This document shows, in pieces, positions 8,964-15,372 of a stretch of 40,029 nt of DNA; the first letter of the stretch is position 1; every line of letters starts with the position of its first letter. Made by a program: the position numbers and the translations under genes. Source of the stretch: an uncultured Caryophanales bacterium (GTDB taxonomy: Bacteria; Bacillota_I; Bacilli_A; RF39; UBA660). The DNA is taken from assembly GCA_948433085.1 (NCBI GenBank), contig CAOJDP010000005.1, positions 1 through 40,029 on the forward strand. Reading direction: 5' to 3'. The notes below the pieces were generated by a model. The model was given only the letters and a program-made list of their open reading frames with translations, did not search any database and was not told where the DNA came from.

Positions 8964-9634
8964 AATTATGTATGCGTTATTTTAATCACGACATTGTCTT
9001 TAAAAATGGATGTGTATCTACATTAGAGATAGAAAATAAAGATTATTTTTACCGTATAATCAATGATTTAACGCAATTAGAAAATAGCTTATATGTTGAA
9101 AATATTCAATTTTTAGAGGATAATGGAAATGAATTTAAGCACTTATTGATTAAAGTTATTATTAATTATTTTTCATTTAATTTTGATTCTACTAAAATGA
9201 ATAATTATATTGTAAAACAAATAATTAGTAGTATGGAAAGTCAAGAGACAGAGTACATCAATAAAGAATTTCAAAAGATTTGCAAATGTTTTGTGAAAAT
9301 TCTGGAAAAATTGGATTTGCCATTAGCATTTTGTGAAGAATTAAATATGGAATCTTTTATTAAATTATTAAAGATTCATATTTGTTCAAAAAACAAGTTA
9401 ATAAATAATTTACTGTTAATTATAGATATTAATACAGTATTAGAACATAATGATCTACTTATTTTTGTCAATTTAAAACAATATTTAACAAAGGAAGAAT
9501 TAATAGAATTATATAAATATTCTGTATATAATGAGGTAAGATTATTGTTGATTGATTCTCAACCTTATGGTCCCAAGATTGATTATGAAAATAAATTATT
9601 AATTGATGAAAATTTGGATGAATTTGAGTTATAA
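8960..9634 (+). CDS. csn2: Type II-A adaptation protein Csn2
   Basis: Csn2 forms a calcium-dependent tetrameric ring that slides on double-stranded DNA ends and is needed for spacer acquisition in type II-A systems. The 224 residues match short (streptococcal-type) Csn2 (about 220). The C-terminal part LLIFVNLKQYLTKEELIELY, then VRLLLIDSQP, closely follows the S. pyogenes pattern (LLIFVN, then FLTKDEV, then LFLEP). Sequence identity elsewhere is low, as usual for this family. Its position directly after cas2 (4-base overlap) and before the array supports the call and defines the locus as subtype II-A. Confidence 0.88.
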   Translation: MKLCMRYFNHDIVFKNGCVSTLEIENKDYFYRIINDLTQLENSLYVENIQFLEDNGNEFKHLLIKVIINYFSFNFDSTKMNNYIVKQIISSMESQETEYINKEFQKICKCFVKILEKLDLPLAFCEELNMESFIKLLKIHICSKNKLINNLLLIIDINTVLEHNDLLIFVNLKQYLTKEELIELYKYSVYNEVRLLLIDSQPYGPKIDYENKLLIDENLDEFEL

Positions 9635-9714
9635 TAGATGTTGTAGATTTCCATTTAAGATAAATATAGGTATTCTCTATTACTTATGAATTTTAGATTT
9701 AAAATTGATTTGAC
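9635..9714 (+). promoter_or_regulatory. CRISPR leader
   Basis: An 80-base AT-rich stretch between csn2 and the first perfect repeat. It is placed on the leader side because the perfect repeats start here and the degenerate repeat is at the far end. It ends TTGATTTGAC before repeat 1. I see no convincing promoter of its own, so the array may be read from the cas operon or from a promoter I cannot identify. Confidence 0.6.
9651..9670 (+). repeat. Inverted repeat-like remnant in the leader
   Basis: CCATTTAAGAT at 9651-9661 is an exact 11-base copy of part of the reverse complement of the CRISPR repeat. The next bases (AAATATAG) resemble the following GACATAG with one gap. It lies in the sense of the array transcript, so it could pair with repeat 1 in pre-crRNA or be a decayed anti-repeat. 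Confidence 0.4.
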
Positions 9715-10146
9715 GTTTTAAATCTATGTCATCTTAAATGGTATTAAAACTTGTTGTTCAGGAGTTAATGCTGATGACCAGTTTTAAATCTATGTCATCT
9801 TAAATGGTATTAAAACCGATAATTTCAATAACCATCTTAAATCTAAGTTTTAAATCTATGTCATCTTAAATGGTATTAAAACTGATATTGATGCTAAAAA
9901 GATAACAGTTGAGTTTTAAATCTATGTCATCTTAAATGGTATTAAAACTTTTTACCTGGAATAGATTACCTTTACGAAGTTTTAAATCTATGTCATCTTA
10001 AATGGTATTAAAACTACTTTTTCATTACGAGCTTTTCTTACATGGTTTTAAATCTATGTCATCTTAAATGGTATTAAAACTGCAAAAAGAAATGCACGAA
10101 TTGACTACATGTTTTAGATCTATATCATCTTAAGGCGTATTAAAAA
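9715..10146 (+). CRISPR. Type II-A CRISPR array, 7 repeats and 6 spacers
   Basis: Repeats are 36 bases, starting GTTTTAAATCTATG and ending GGTATTAAAAC. They lie at 9715-9750, 9781-9816, 9847-9882, 9913-9948, 9979-10014, 10045-10080 and 10111-10146. The first six are identical; the last has several substitutions (GTTTTAGATC at its start and TAAGGCGTATTAAAAA at its end), marking the trailer side. All six spacers are exactly 30 bases. The repeat ends are complementary (GTTTTAA/TTAAAAC). Orientation + is fixed by the tracrRNA anti-repeat, by GTTTTA at the repeat 5' end and by the degenerate distal repeat. No spacer was seen to match elsewhere in this window. Confidence 0.98.
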
Positions 10147-10236
10147 AGCAATTTTTTAATAAAACTTCTTTTTTCTTTGCAGCATTTAACAGAATTTATA
10201 AATATATATTTACATATACTTACATAGGTGAGTTGT

Positions 10237-10989
10237 ATGGACAAACAAGTTCTATATGCATTTCTTTTAACTACAATTGCAGGTCTATCTACAGTAATTG
10301 GATGTATTTTTATTTTATTTCCTAAAAAAACAAAAAGAATTATTATAGGTTCCCTTAGTTTTGCATCAGCTGTTATGCTTACAGTATCTTTTATAGATTT
10401 GCTACCTGAATCTTATAAAATGTTATCAAGAAGTTTTTATTTGTTTCCATGCATTGTAATAATTTTGATAGCAATGAATATTGGTATTTTATTTTCTTTT
10501 TTAATTGATAAGTATTTACCAGAAGGAAAAGAAGAAAATGGACTATTTCGTGTCGGAATTATTTCTATGCTAGCAATTATCGCGCATAACCTTCCAGAAG
10601 GTATGGCTACATTTATGGCAGGAAATACAGATATTCATTTAGGAATTTCTTTAACAATAGCAATAGCACTTCATAATATTCCAGAAGGTATTAGTATATC
10701 AATTCCAATTTATTATGCAACTGGTAGTAAAAAAAAGGCATTTTGGTATACGTTTATTTCTGGCTTATCAGAATTATTTGGCGCCATTATTACTTATTTA
10801 TTTTTAAAACCTCTTATTACAGAGCAAATTATGGGTTACTTGTTTGCAATCATAGCTGGAATCATGTTTCATATTGCCTTATTTGAACTATTTCCTACAT
10901 CTTGGAGATATAAAAATAAAGGAATCACAATCATTTATTTCTTGATTGGTATTTTCTTTATATTAATTAATCATTTTATATTTAAATAA
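10237..10989 (+). CDS. ZIP-family divalent metal transporter
   Basis: Membrane permease importing Zn2+ or related divalent metals, related to ZupT. About 250 residues with seven or eight membrane segments. The two metal-binding signatures are clear: HNLPEGMATFMAG and HNIPEGISISIP, the paired TM4/TM5 helices of the family. The N-terminus (ATG at 10237) follows AGGTGAG at 10226-10232; an upstream in-frame GTG at 10228 lies inside that site and is unlikely. A weak TATACT (10215-10220) may be its -10. It starts about 90 bases after the CRISPR array and is transcribed alone. Metal specificity cannot be read from the sequence. Confidence 0.9.
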   Translation: MDKQVLYAFLLTTIAGLSTVIGCIFILFPKKTKRIIIGSLSFASAVMLTVSFIDLLPESYKMLSRSFYLFPCIVIILIAMNIGILFSFLIDKYLPEGKEENGLFRVGIISMLAIIAHNLPEGMATFMAGNTDIHLGISLTIAIALHNIPEGISISIPIYYATGSKKKAFWYTFISGLSELFGAIITYLFLKPLITEQIMGYLFAIIAGIMFHIALFELFPTSWRYKNKGITIIYFLIGIFFILINHFIFK

Positions 10990-10990
10990 A

Positions 10991-11017
10991 AAGAGACTTT
11001 AAATTGTCTCTCTTCTT
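10991..11017. terminator. Bidirectional terminator between the ZIP gene and the Asn-rich gene
   Basis: Stem AGAGAC / GTCTCT (10992-10997 with 11006-11011), 8-base loop. On the minus strand it is followed by TTTTTATTT; on the plus strand by TCTT. It serves convergent genes. Confidence 0.75.
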
Positions 11018-11032
11018 GGGTTGAAACCTCAA

Positions 11033-11248
11033 TTATCTGAGTTCAAAAGAATGTTCATCGTTTTCATCTAAACGAAACGAGTGAGATTCTTCATCATCGA
11101 AACCGATACTATCAGTTACGTTATTAGAATTGTTTGAATCCTTAGAATGACAGTTTGTAACATTATTGTTAGTTTTATTCGTAACATTATTATTATTTTT
11201 ATTTGTTACTTGTGCATTCTTAGATTGTTTTGCGTTATTCTTTTTCAT
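11033..11248 (-). CDS. Asn-rich hydrophilic mini-protein, unknown function
   Basis: Not recognised. It has 71 residues from the ATG at 11248, chosen because GGGTGA lies 5 bases upstream; an in-frame GTG at 11257 sits inside that site. The first half is basic and Asn-rich with an internal repeat (VTNKNNNNVTN, then NKTNNNVTN). The second half is acidic with a duplicated motif (SHSFRLDENDE then HSFELR). No signal peptide or membrane segment; likely disordered. The good RBS and the bidirectional terminator support a real gene. Small Asn-rich proteins of sporulating Firmicutes are one possible comparison, but that is only a guess. Confidence 0.6.
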   Translation of the reverse strand: MKKNNAKQSKNAQVTNKNNNNVTNKTNNNVTNCHSKDSNNSNNVTDSIGFDDEESHSFRLDENDEHSFELR

Positions 11249-11257
11249 TTTTATCAC

Positions 11258-11717
11258 CCATTAATAGCATTAACAAATATTTTTTTTCTATACAATTTTT
11301 TATAAAAAATTTGTATTTTTTAATACATTTATAACATACTATAATTATAGCTTTTTCAAAATATCAGAAACTATAATATTACAATTTGAAAATTCAAAAT
11401 AATATTTTAAACATAAAAACTGTCATTATATTTAATCAATCTTTAATCCTTCCATTGTTACTTTTAAAAACAGAAAAATAATCATATTTTAATAAATAAA
11501 TATTTATTATAAAAATACATCCACTTTTGTATTTGCTAATTTAGATATTAGTAATAAATATATTTTGAATCTCTATTCATTTGATAATCGGAAGAGTAGG
11601 GAAGATAGATATTTTTCAGATTTTGAGATATTGATTCAAAAATTGTGGTATTTATGTTATAATGGTTTAGAGATATCTTGAAACTCAGTTGATAATTTAG
11701 AACTTAGATATAGTTGT
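11258..11717. other. Long AT-rich intergenic region
   Basis: About 460 bases without a credible coding frame. A TATAAT at 11658-11663 with TTCAAA 17 bases upstream (11635-11640) could serve the broken gene starting at 11718. Otherwise nothing recognised. Confidence 0.4.
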
Positions 11718-12004
11718 ATGTGTGAAAAGTTTAATCGTAAGGATTATGCAGAATTATTTAAATATATGACAAAAGAAACAGATGAGAATGATAATATATT
11801 AACGTATGATAATTTTGTAACATTATATGAAGCTACATATCATGTAAAACAAATAAAGTATATGCAGATATTAAAGAATTGTTATCACATGATGAACTAC
11901 CTAGATGTTCTACAGAAAGCCCTTATGAATTATTAAATAGTCCATTTACTGTCATATCTAGAAAAAAGATTTATCAATATTTAAAAGAGATTAACAAAGA
12001 ATAA
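11718..12004 (+). pseudogene. Frameshifted small gene, unknown family
   Basis: Two overlapping frames together make one plausible protein of about 95 residues. Frame one runs from ATG 11718 (MCEKFNRKDYAELFKYMTK) to about 11850. From there coding character switches to another frame, which reads NKVYADIKELLSHDELP and ends in YQYLKEINKE with a stop at 12002-12004. That second frame is open from about 11832, so the shift is near the A-rich stretch around 11845-11858. If unshifted, frame one ends at 11936. No Shine-Dalgarno is evident. It could be a decayed gene, a sequencing error or two small proteins; no family recognised. Confidence 0.5.
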
Positions 12005-12059
12005 TATATTAGTTAACATAATATACATTATAGAAAGTTATAAAAAGGAGAAAGAATAT

Positions 12060-12188
12060 ATGGTAACAGAACAATTTTTAAAGAAATATGGCGCAACAAT
12101 AATTGGTTTAGCTGTGATTGCTATATGGGCAATTGCTATTCTAGCTATTATGATATCCATTTTTAACAAGTCTATTCCAAACATGTAA
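12060..12188 (+). CDS. 42-residue single-span membrane peptide
   Basis: Short frame with an excellent Shine-Dalgarno (AAGGAG at 12045-12050, 9 bases before the ATG). The peptide starts MVTEQFLKKYGAT, has a hydrophobic segment of about 20 residues (GLAVIAIWAIAILAIMISIF) and a short polar tail. The layout is of a single-pass membrane peptide with a charged N-terminus. It may be a regulatory membrane peptide or a type I toxin-like peptide; nothing proves either. A weak hairpin with CTTTTTTT follows at about 12174-12200. Confidence 0.6.
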   Translation: MVTEQFLKKYGATIIGLAVIAIWAIAILAIMISIFNKSIPNM

Positions 12189-12445
12189 ACATGGCTTTTT
12201 TTATCATGGTGTATTGTAGTAAAACAAAATGTATGATTGTTCAATTTAAGTTCAAAAAAATGTTTAAAATATGTAGTGAATAAATTACGAATGAATTATA
12301 AGTACTACTCTACTCTCTTTTTGTTTTCATTTTTATAATAGGGGAGTCGAATATGAAAATATTATGTTGATTGAATGATCTATTTGGTATATATTTGACG
12401 TTTTTCTATACTATAAAATAGTAGGGTATATATATCATTTTAACT
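12189..12445. other. Intergenic region with an isolated promoter/RBS/start set
   Basis: No gene longer than a few codons. It contains TATAAT (12334-12339), GGGGAG (12341-12346) and an ATG at 12353 that opens a frame of only five codons. This looks like the start of a lost gene or a leader peptide. A TTGACG at 12395-12400 has no matching -10. Confidence 0.4.
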
Positions 12446-12475
12446 AAAAAATACAAGTATAATCGCTTGTATTTT
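12446..12475. terminator. Terminator of the XRE-type regulator gene
   Basis: Stem AAATACAAG / CTTGTATTT (12449-12457 with 12466-12474), 8-base loop. On the minus strand it runs into TTTTTT, directly after the regulator stop at 12475. Confidence 0.8.
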
Positions 12476-13263
12476 TATGATACTTTACGTGATTGAATCT
12501 CAGCAATTTTTTCAAATACTTCGGTAGCATTTGATTCATTAATCTCAGTGTACCCTAGTTCTTTTAAAGCTTGTACTTTAATCGTATTTAATTCCATTGT
12601 TCTACTCATTTTTTCTTCCATTTTGTGTTCAATCTGATTAATAAATCTACGATGCGACTCAGCAATTTTTGTTTTAGACACTCCCCCACCATTATATAAA
12701 GTCATTGCGGAAAACATTATACTTTCAAACATAAATTGTTCTTCTTCATCAAATACATATTCTAAAGGTTTAATAAAACCAGCAGCCTTAGCGATATACC
12801 CCAATATATATTTTAATTCCTTAGAAGTACTCATTGCTTGAATGAAATGGTATAAATAGAGATATTGATTATATATATCTCCTCCATGATCTGAATCATC
12901 TTCTAAATTTTCTTTTAATATTCCAATAATATTAGATAATAATTCCTTTTGTTTTTTCCCCAATCCTTCATATATTGTAGAAGCATCTGTTGAGGCCTCC
13001 GACTTAATGGTATTATCAAACAAAGAATTGATTCGAGATTCTACACTTAAAATATAATCCGTATCTACTTTAATTTGACCTAATTCATCAGCCGACTTAA
13101 TACCTAATAAATTTAATAATAAAACTTTTTTGTCCTTTGGCCATTTATTGATATCATCTAACTCCAAATAATTATAAATCATTTGTCTAGATACCCCTAA
13201 AAATTTGGCAAGTTTTACTTTTGATATACCTAGTTCATGTAAAATTTCGTTTAATCTATCCAT
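12475..13263 (-). CDS. XRE-type helix-turn-helix protein
   Basis: Probable DNA-binding regulator. Residues 1-40 form a lambda-repressor-like helix-turn-helix (LNEILHELGISKVKLAKFLG, then VSRQMIYNYLEL). The remaining 220 residues are mostly helical, with no known sensor domain recognised; the middle part (YLYLYHFIQAMSTSKELKYI) and a charged C-terminal part (HRRFINQIEHKMEEKMSRTM) look like a dimerisation or oligomerisation region. The start at 13263 follows AGGAGG at a rather long 11 bases; the ATG closer to it opens only a four-codon frame. A near-consensus promoter (13288-13316) drives it and contains an imperfect inverted repeat that could be its own operator. Target genes are unknown; the neighbouring accessory genes are candidates. 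Confidence 0.75.
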   Translation of the reverse strand: MDRLNEILHELGISKVKLAKFLGVSRQMIYNYLELDDINKWPKDKKVLLLNLLGIKSADELGQIKVDTDYILSVESRINSLFDNTIKSEASTDASTIYEGLGKKQKELLSNIIGILKENLEDDSDHGGDIYNQYLYLYHFIQAMSTSKELKYILGYIAKAAGFIKPLEYVFDEEEQFMFESIMFSAMTLYNGGGVSKTKIAESHRRFINQIEHKMEEKMSRTMELNTIKVQALKELGYTEINESNATEVFEKIAEIQSRKVS

Positions 13264-13287
13264 ATATCATAAAACCTCCTACTATTC

Positions 13288-13316
13288 ATTTTAGTTGTTT
13301 TGTCGGATAATGTCAA
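13288..13316 (-). promoter_or_regulatory. Strong sigma-A promoter of the XRE-type gene
   Basis: On the minus strand TTGACA (13316-13311), a 17-base spacer and TAAAAT (13293-13288). TTGTC (13300-13304) and GTCAA (13312-13316) form an imperfect inverted pair over the -35/spacer, a possible autoregulatory operator. Confidence 0.75.
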
Positions 13317-13335
13317 GTGTAAAGAAAAAGTATAG

Positions 13336-14442
13336 TTACAAATACCATAATTTTTGATGATTCCTTCCAACTTCCTTAATAATTCCGCCACCTAGACATT
13401 CTTCTTCTGCATAAAACACACAAGCTTGTCCAGGCGTTACAGATTTGACCAATTGTGGATATAGAACTAATATTTCACCATTTTTTAAATACTCCAATTG
13501 AACTTCATTATCAGGCTGACGATAACGGAATTTACAAGTACAAGTTAATGGTTTTGAATCACTAATCCAATTAACTGTATCTACAATACAATAATCACTG
13601 TATAAATATAGATTATCTTCTCCTAGGGCAACATAAAGAATATTGTCCTTTAAATTTTTACCTACAACAAATAGTCTATTTTCGTTTCCCCCTAAGTTAA
13701 GACCTCTTCTTTGACCAATGGTATAATACATGAGTCCAATATGCTCCCCTACAACTTCATTGGTTTCAATATTTACAATTTGACCTGGTGTATTTGGCAA
13801 ATAATTTTTTAAAAAACTTGTAAAATTTCTTTCACCAATAAAACAAATACCCGTTGAATCTTTTTTGCCAGCAGTTATTAAATCATACTCCTCAGCAATT
13901 TTTCTAACTTCCTTTTTATTCAAATCACCGATTGGAAATAAAACATTTATTAATTGTGCATTGGATAATTGAGATAAAAAATAAGTTTGATCTTTATTCG
14001 AATCTTTTCCACGTAAAAGTTTGTTTCCCTTTGTTCTTGCATAGTGTCCAGTGGCAATATAATCAGCCCCTAATTTCATTGCTTCTTTTGCAAATAAATC
14101 AAATTTAATATATTTGTTACACATGATATCGGGATTTGGCGTGCGCCCTTTTTTTAACTCATCCAAAAAATAAGTAAAAACAAAATCCCAATACTCTTTT
14201 ACAAAATCAACTCGATATAAAGGAATTGCTAATTTTTTACAAACCGCTAATGCATCATTATAATCTTGTTCTTGTGGACAAATATCGTTTTGTAAAGTAG
14301 GATTCCCCAAAATATCATTATTCAAACTACTATCCCAATTACGCATAAATAAACCAATTACTTCATATCCTTGCTGCTGAAGCAAAATAGCTGCTACACT
14401 ACTATCGACTCCTCCACTCATTCCTATTACTACTTTTTTCAT
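13336..14442 (-). CDS. mnmA: tRNA-specific 2-thiouridylase MnmA
   Basis: ATP-dependent enzyme that thiolates U34 in tRNA(Lys), tRNA(Glu) and tRNA(Gln), taking sulfur from a cysteine desulfurase relay. The PP-loop GMSGGVDSS lies at residues 7-15. The two catalytic cysteines are present: Cys108 (PDIMCNKYIKF) and Cys200 (STGICFIGER). QRRGLNLGG marks the central domain, and the C-terminal beta domain ends at residue 368. The ATG at 14442 is preferred over an in-frame GTG at 14451 because GGGTGG lies just upstream of it. It is transcribed downstream of spoIIM on the same strand, separated by a terminator-like hairpin. Confidence 0.96.
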   Translation of the reverse strand: MKKVVIGMSGGVDSSVAAILLQQQGYEVIGLFMRNWDSSLNNDILGNPTLQNDICPQEQDYNDALAVCKKLAIPLYRVDFVKEYWDFVFTYFLDELKKGRTPNPDIMCNKYIKFDLFAKEAMKLGADYIATGHYARTKGNKLLRGKDSNKDQTYFLSQLSNAQLINVLFPIGDLNKKEVRKIAEEYDLITAGKKDSTGICFIGERNFTSFLKNYLPNTPGQIVNIETNEVVGEHIGLMYYTIGQRRGLNLGGNENRLFVVGKNLKDNILYVALGEDNLYLYSDYCIVDTVNWISDSKPLTCTCKFRYRQPDNEVQLEYLKNGEILVLYPQLVKSVTPGQACVFYAEEECLGGGIIKEVGRNHQKLWYL

Positions 14443-14486
14443 AACAACCACCCAATTTCTATACTCATTATAGCATGTTGTGAAAG

Positions 14487-14507
14487 AAAAAAACAGGTGC
14501 CTGTTTT
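14487..14507 (-). terminator. Terminator after spoIIM
   Basis: Stem AAACAG / CTGTTT (14491-14506). On the minus strand it is followed by TTTTTTTC. It overlaps the spoIIM stop and precedes mnmA. Confidence 0.75.
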
Positions 14508-15135
14508 ATTTTACTACACTTATAATTTGTTTTACAAAATAAGGAACAGCAAATGTTTCATAAATCGCTGTGATGAATAACGAAATAACGACAATCATAA
14601 AAATGCGAAAATAAGGATTCATTAATGTTTTCAAATGAATTGTTCTTTTCTTCAAAATAGATGTAAGCAAATAATAGGAAAATTTGATTGCATATACCAA
14701 TAACAAAGTAAATACAATTAAATTGATAAAATGATGCGGAAAAATATAAATAACTGCATAAATGATTCCTTTGAATTTATACTTCAAAATGAAAGAAGCA
14801 ACTGTAAAGCCAATTATAAAAGATTTTGTAAAATACATAAATACAATAATCGGAATCCCAATTATAGAAATACCAAGTAACCAAATAATAGTTGTAAAAC
14901 TAAGGTTGGAAATTAATGTATTTTTAATTGCATCTAAATAACTCAGTTTTCCAGCTTGAACAGACTGCATAAACTTTTCAATATAAGATTGCACTAATGT
15001 TTGATCTTCTTTTGAAATGATTGTAATAAAAAGAGAACCAAAAATTATACCAATCAGAGATAATCCACTTAAAAATAGTATGATTCTTTTGTTTGCATGT
15101 GCTTTTTCTTTGAGCTTGTCCATTGTTTTATTCAT
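14506..15135 (-). CDS. spoIIM: Stage II sporulation protein M (SpoIIM)
   Basis: Integral membrane subunit of the SpoIIDMP complex, which remodels septal peptidoglycan and drives engulfment of the forespore. The 209 residues carry about five membrane spans, with a central block (FTKSFIIGFTVASFILKYKF, then PHHFINLIVFTLL) typical of the SpoIIM/DUF95 family. The start at 15135 follows AGAGGTGG at 5 bases. Upstream is an excellent sigma-E-type promoter (15153-15181), agreeing with mother-cell expression known for B. subtilis spoIIM. SpoIIM-like proteins also occur in non-sporulating bacteria, but gpr and ylbJ nearby favour the sporulation role. Confidence 0.88.
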   Translation of the reverse strand: MNKTMDKLKEKAHANKRIILFLSGLSLIGIIFGSLFITIISKEDQTLVQSYIEKFMQSVQAGKLSYLDAIKNTLISNLSFTTIIWLLGISIIGIPIIVFMYFTKSFIIGFTVASFILKYKFKGIIYAVIYIFPHHFINLIVFTLLLVYAIKFSYYLLTSILKKRTIHLKTLMNPYFRIFMIVVISLFITAIYETFAVPYFVKQIISVVK

Positions 15136-15152
15136 ATTGCCACCTCTACTGA

Positions 15153-15181
15153 AGGATATGAAACTATATAGAACAATATTC
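15153..15181 (-). promoter_or_regulatory. Sigma-E-type promoter of spoIIM
   Basis: On the minus strand GAATATT (15181-15175), a 14-base spacer and CATATCCT (15160-15153). The B. subtilis sigma-E consensus is KMATATT-N14-CATACAMT; the -35 matches fully and the -10 in six of eight positions. Confidence 0.7.
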
Positions 15182-15229
15182 CAAAAATTAAAAATTTATT
15201 GTATAATAGTATTGATAGAGGTGAACTAA

Positions 15230-15337
15230 ATGAAAAAGAAAACAAAAAAAACAATCAACGTACAAAGAATTGTTGCGATTGTTTTATTGATTGCGATGGT
15301 TTTAATGTATGTTTCTTCTATATTGGTATATATGTAA
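15230..15337 (+). CDS. 35-residue single-span membrane peptide (DUF4044-like)
   Basis: Short gene with a strong Shine-Dalgarno (GAGGTGA at 15218-15224) and TATAAT at 15202-15207. The peptide has a Lys-rich N-terminus (MKKKTKKTINVQR) and one hydrophobic helix (IVAIVLLIAMVLMYVSSILV). This is the layout of the small DUF4044-type peptides of Bacilli; the assignment is by layout, not by a diagnostic motif. Divergent from spoIIM and convergent with gpr. Function unknown. Confidence 0.65.
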   Translation: MKKKTKKTINVQRIVAIVLLIAMVLMYVSSILVYM

Positions 15338-15344
15338 TAGAAAT

Positions 15345-15372
15345 AAAGCGTTTAGAAAAAACTAAACGTTTT
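15345..15372. terminator. Bidirectional terminator between the membrane peptide and gpr
   Basis: Stem CGTTTAG / CTAAACG (15349-15355 with 15362-15368), extended by G-T and A-T pairs to 15345/15372. It overlaps the gpr stop. T residues follow on the plus strand, A residues flank the other side. Confidence 0.8.

Noticed and set aside
9883-10110. Self-targeting spacers
   Set aside because: No spacer showed a match elsewhere in the window by reading; only spacer 2 shares a short stretch with the repeat.
10228-10236. GTG at 10228 as start of the ZIP transporter
   Set aside because: It lies inside the Shine-Dalgarno AGGTGAG; the ATG at 10237 fits the family N-terminus better.
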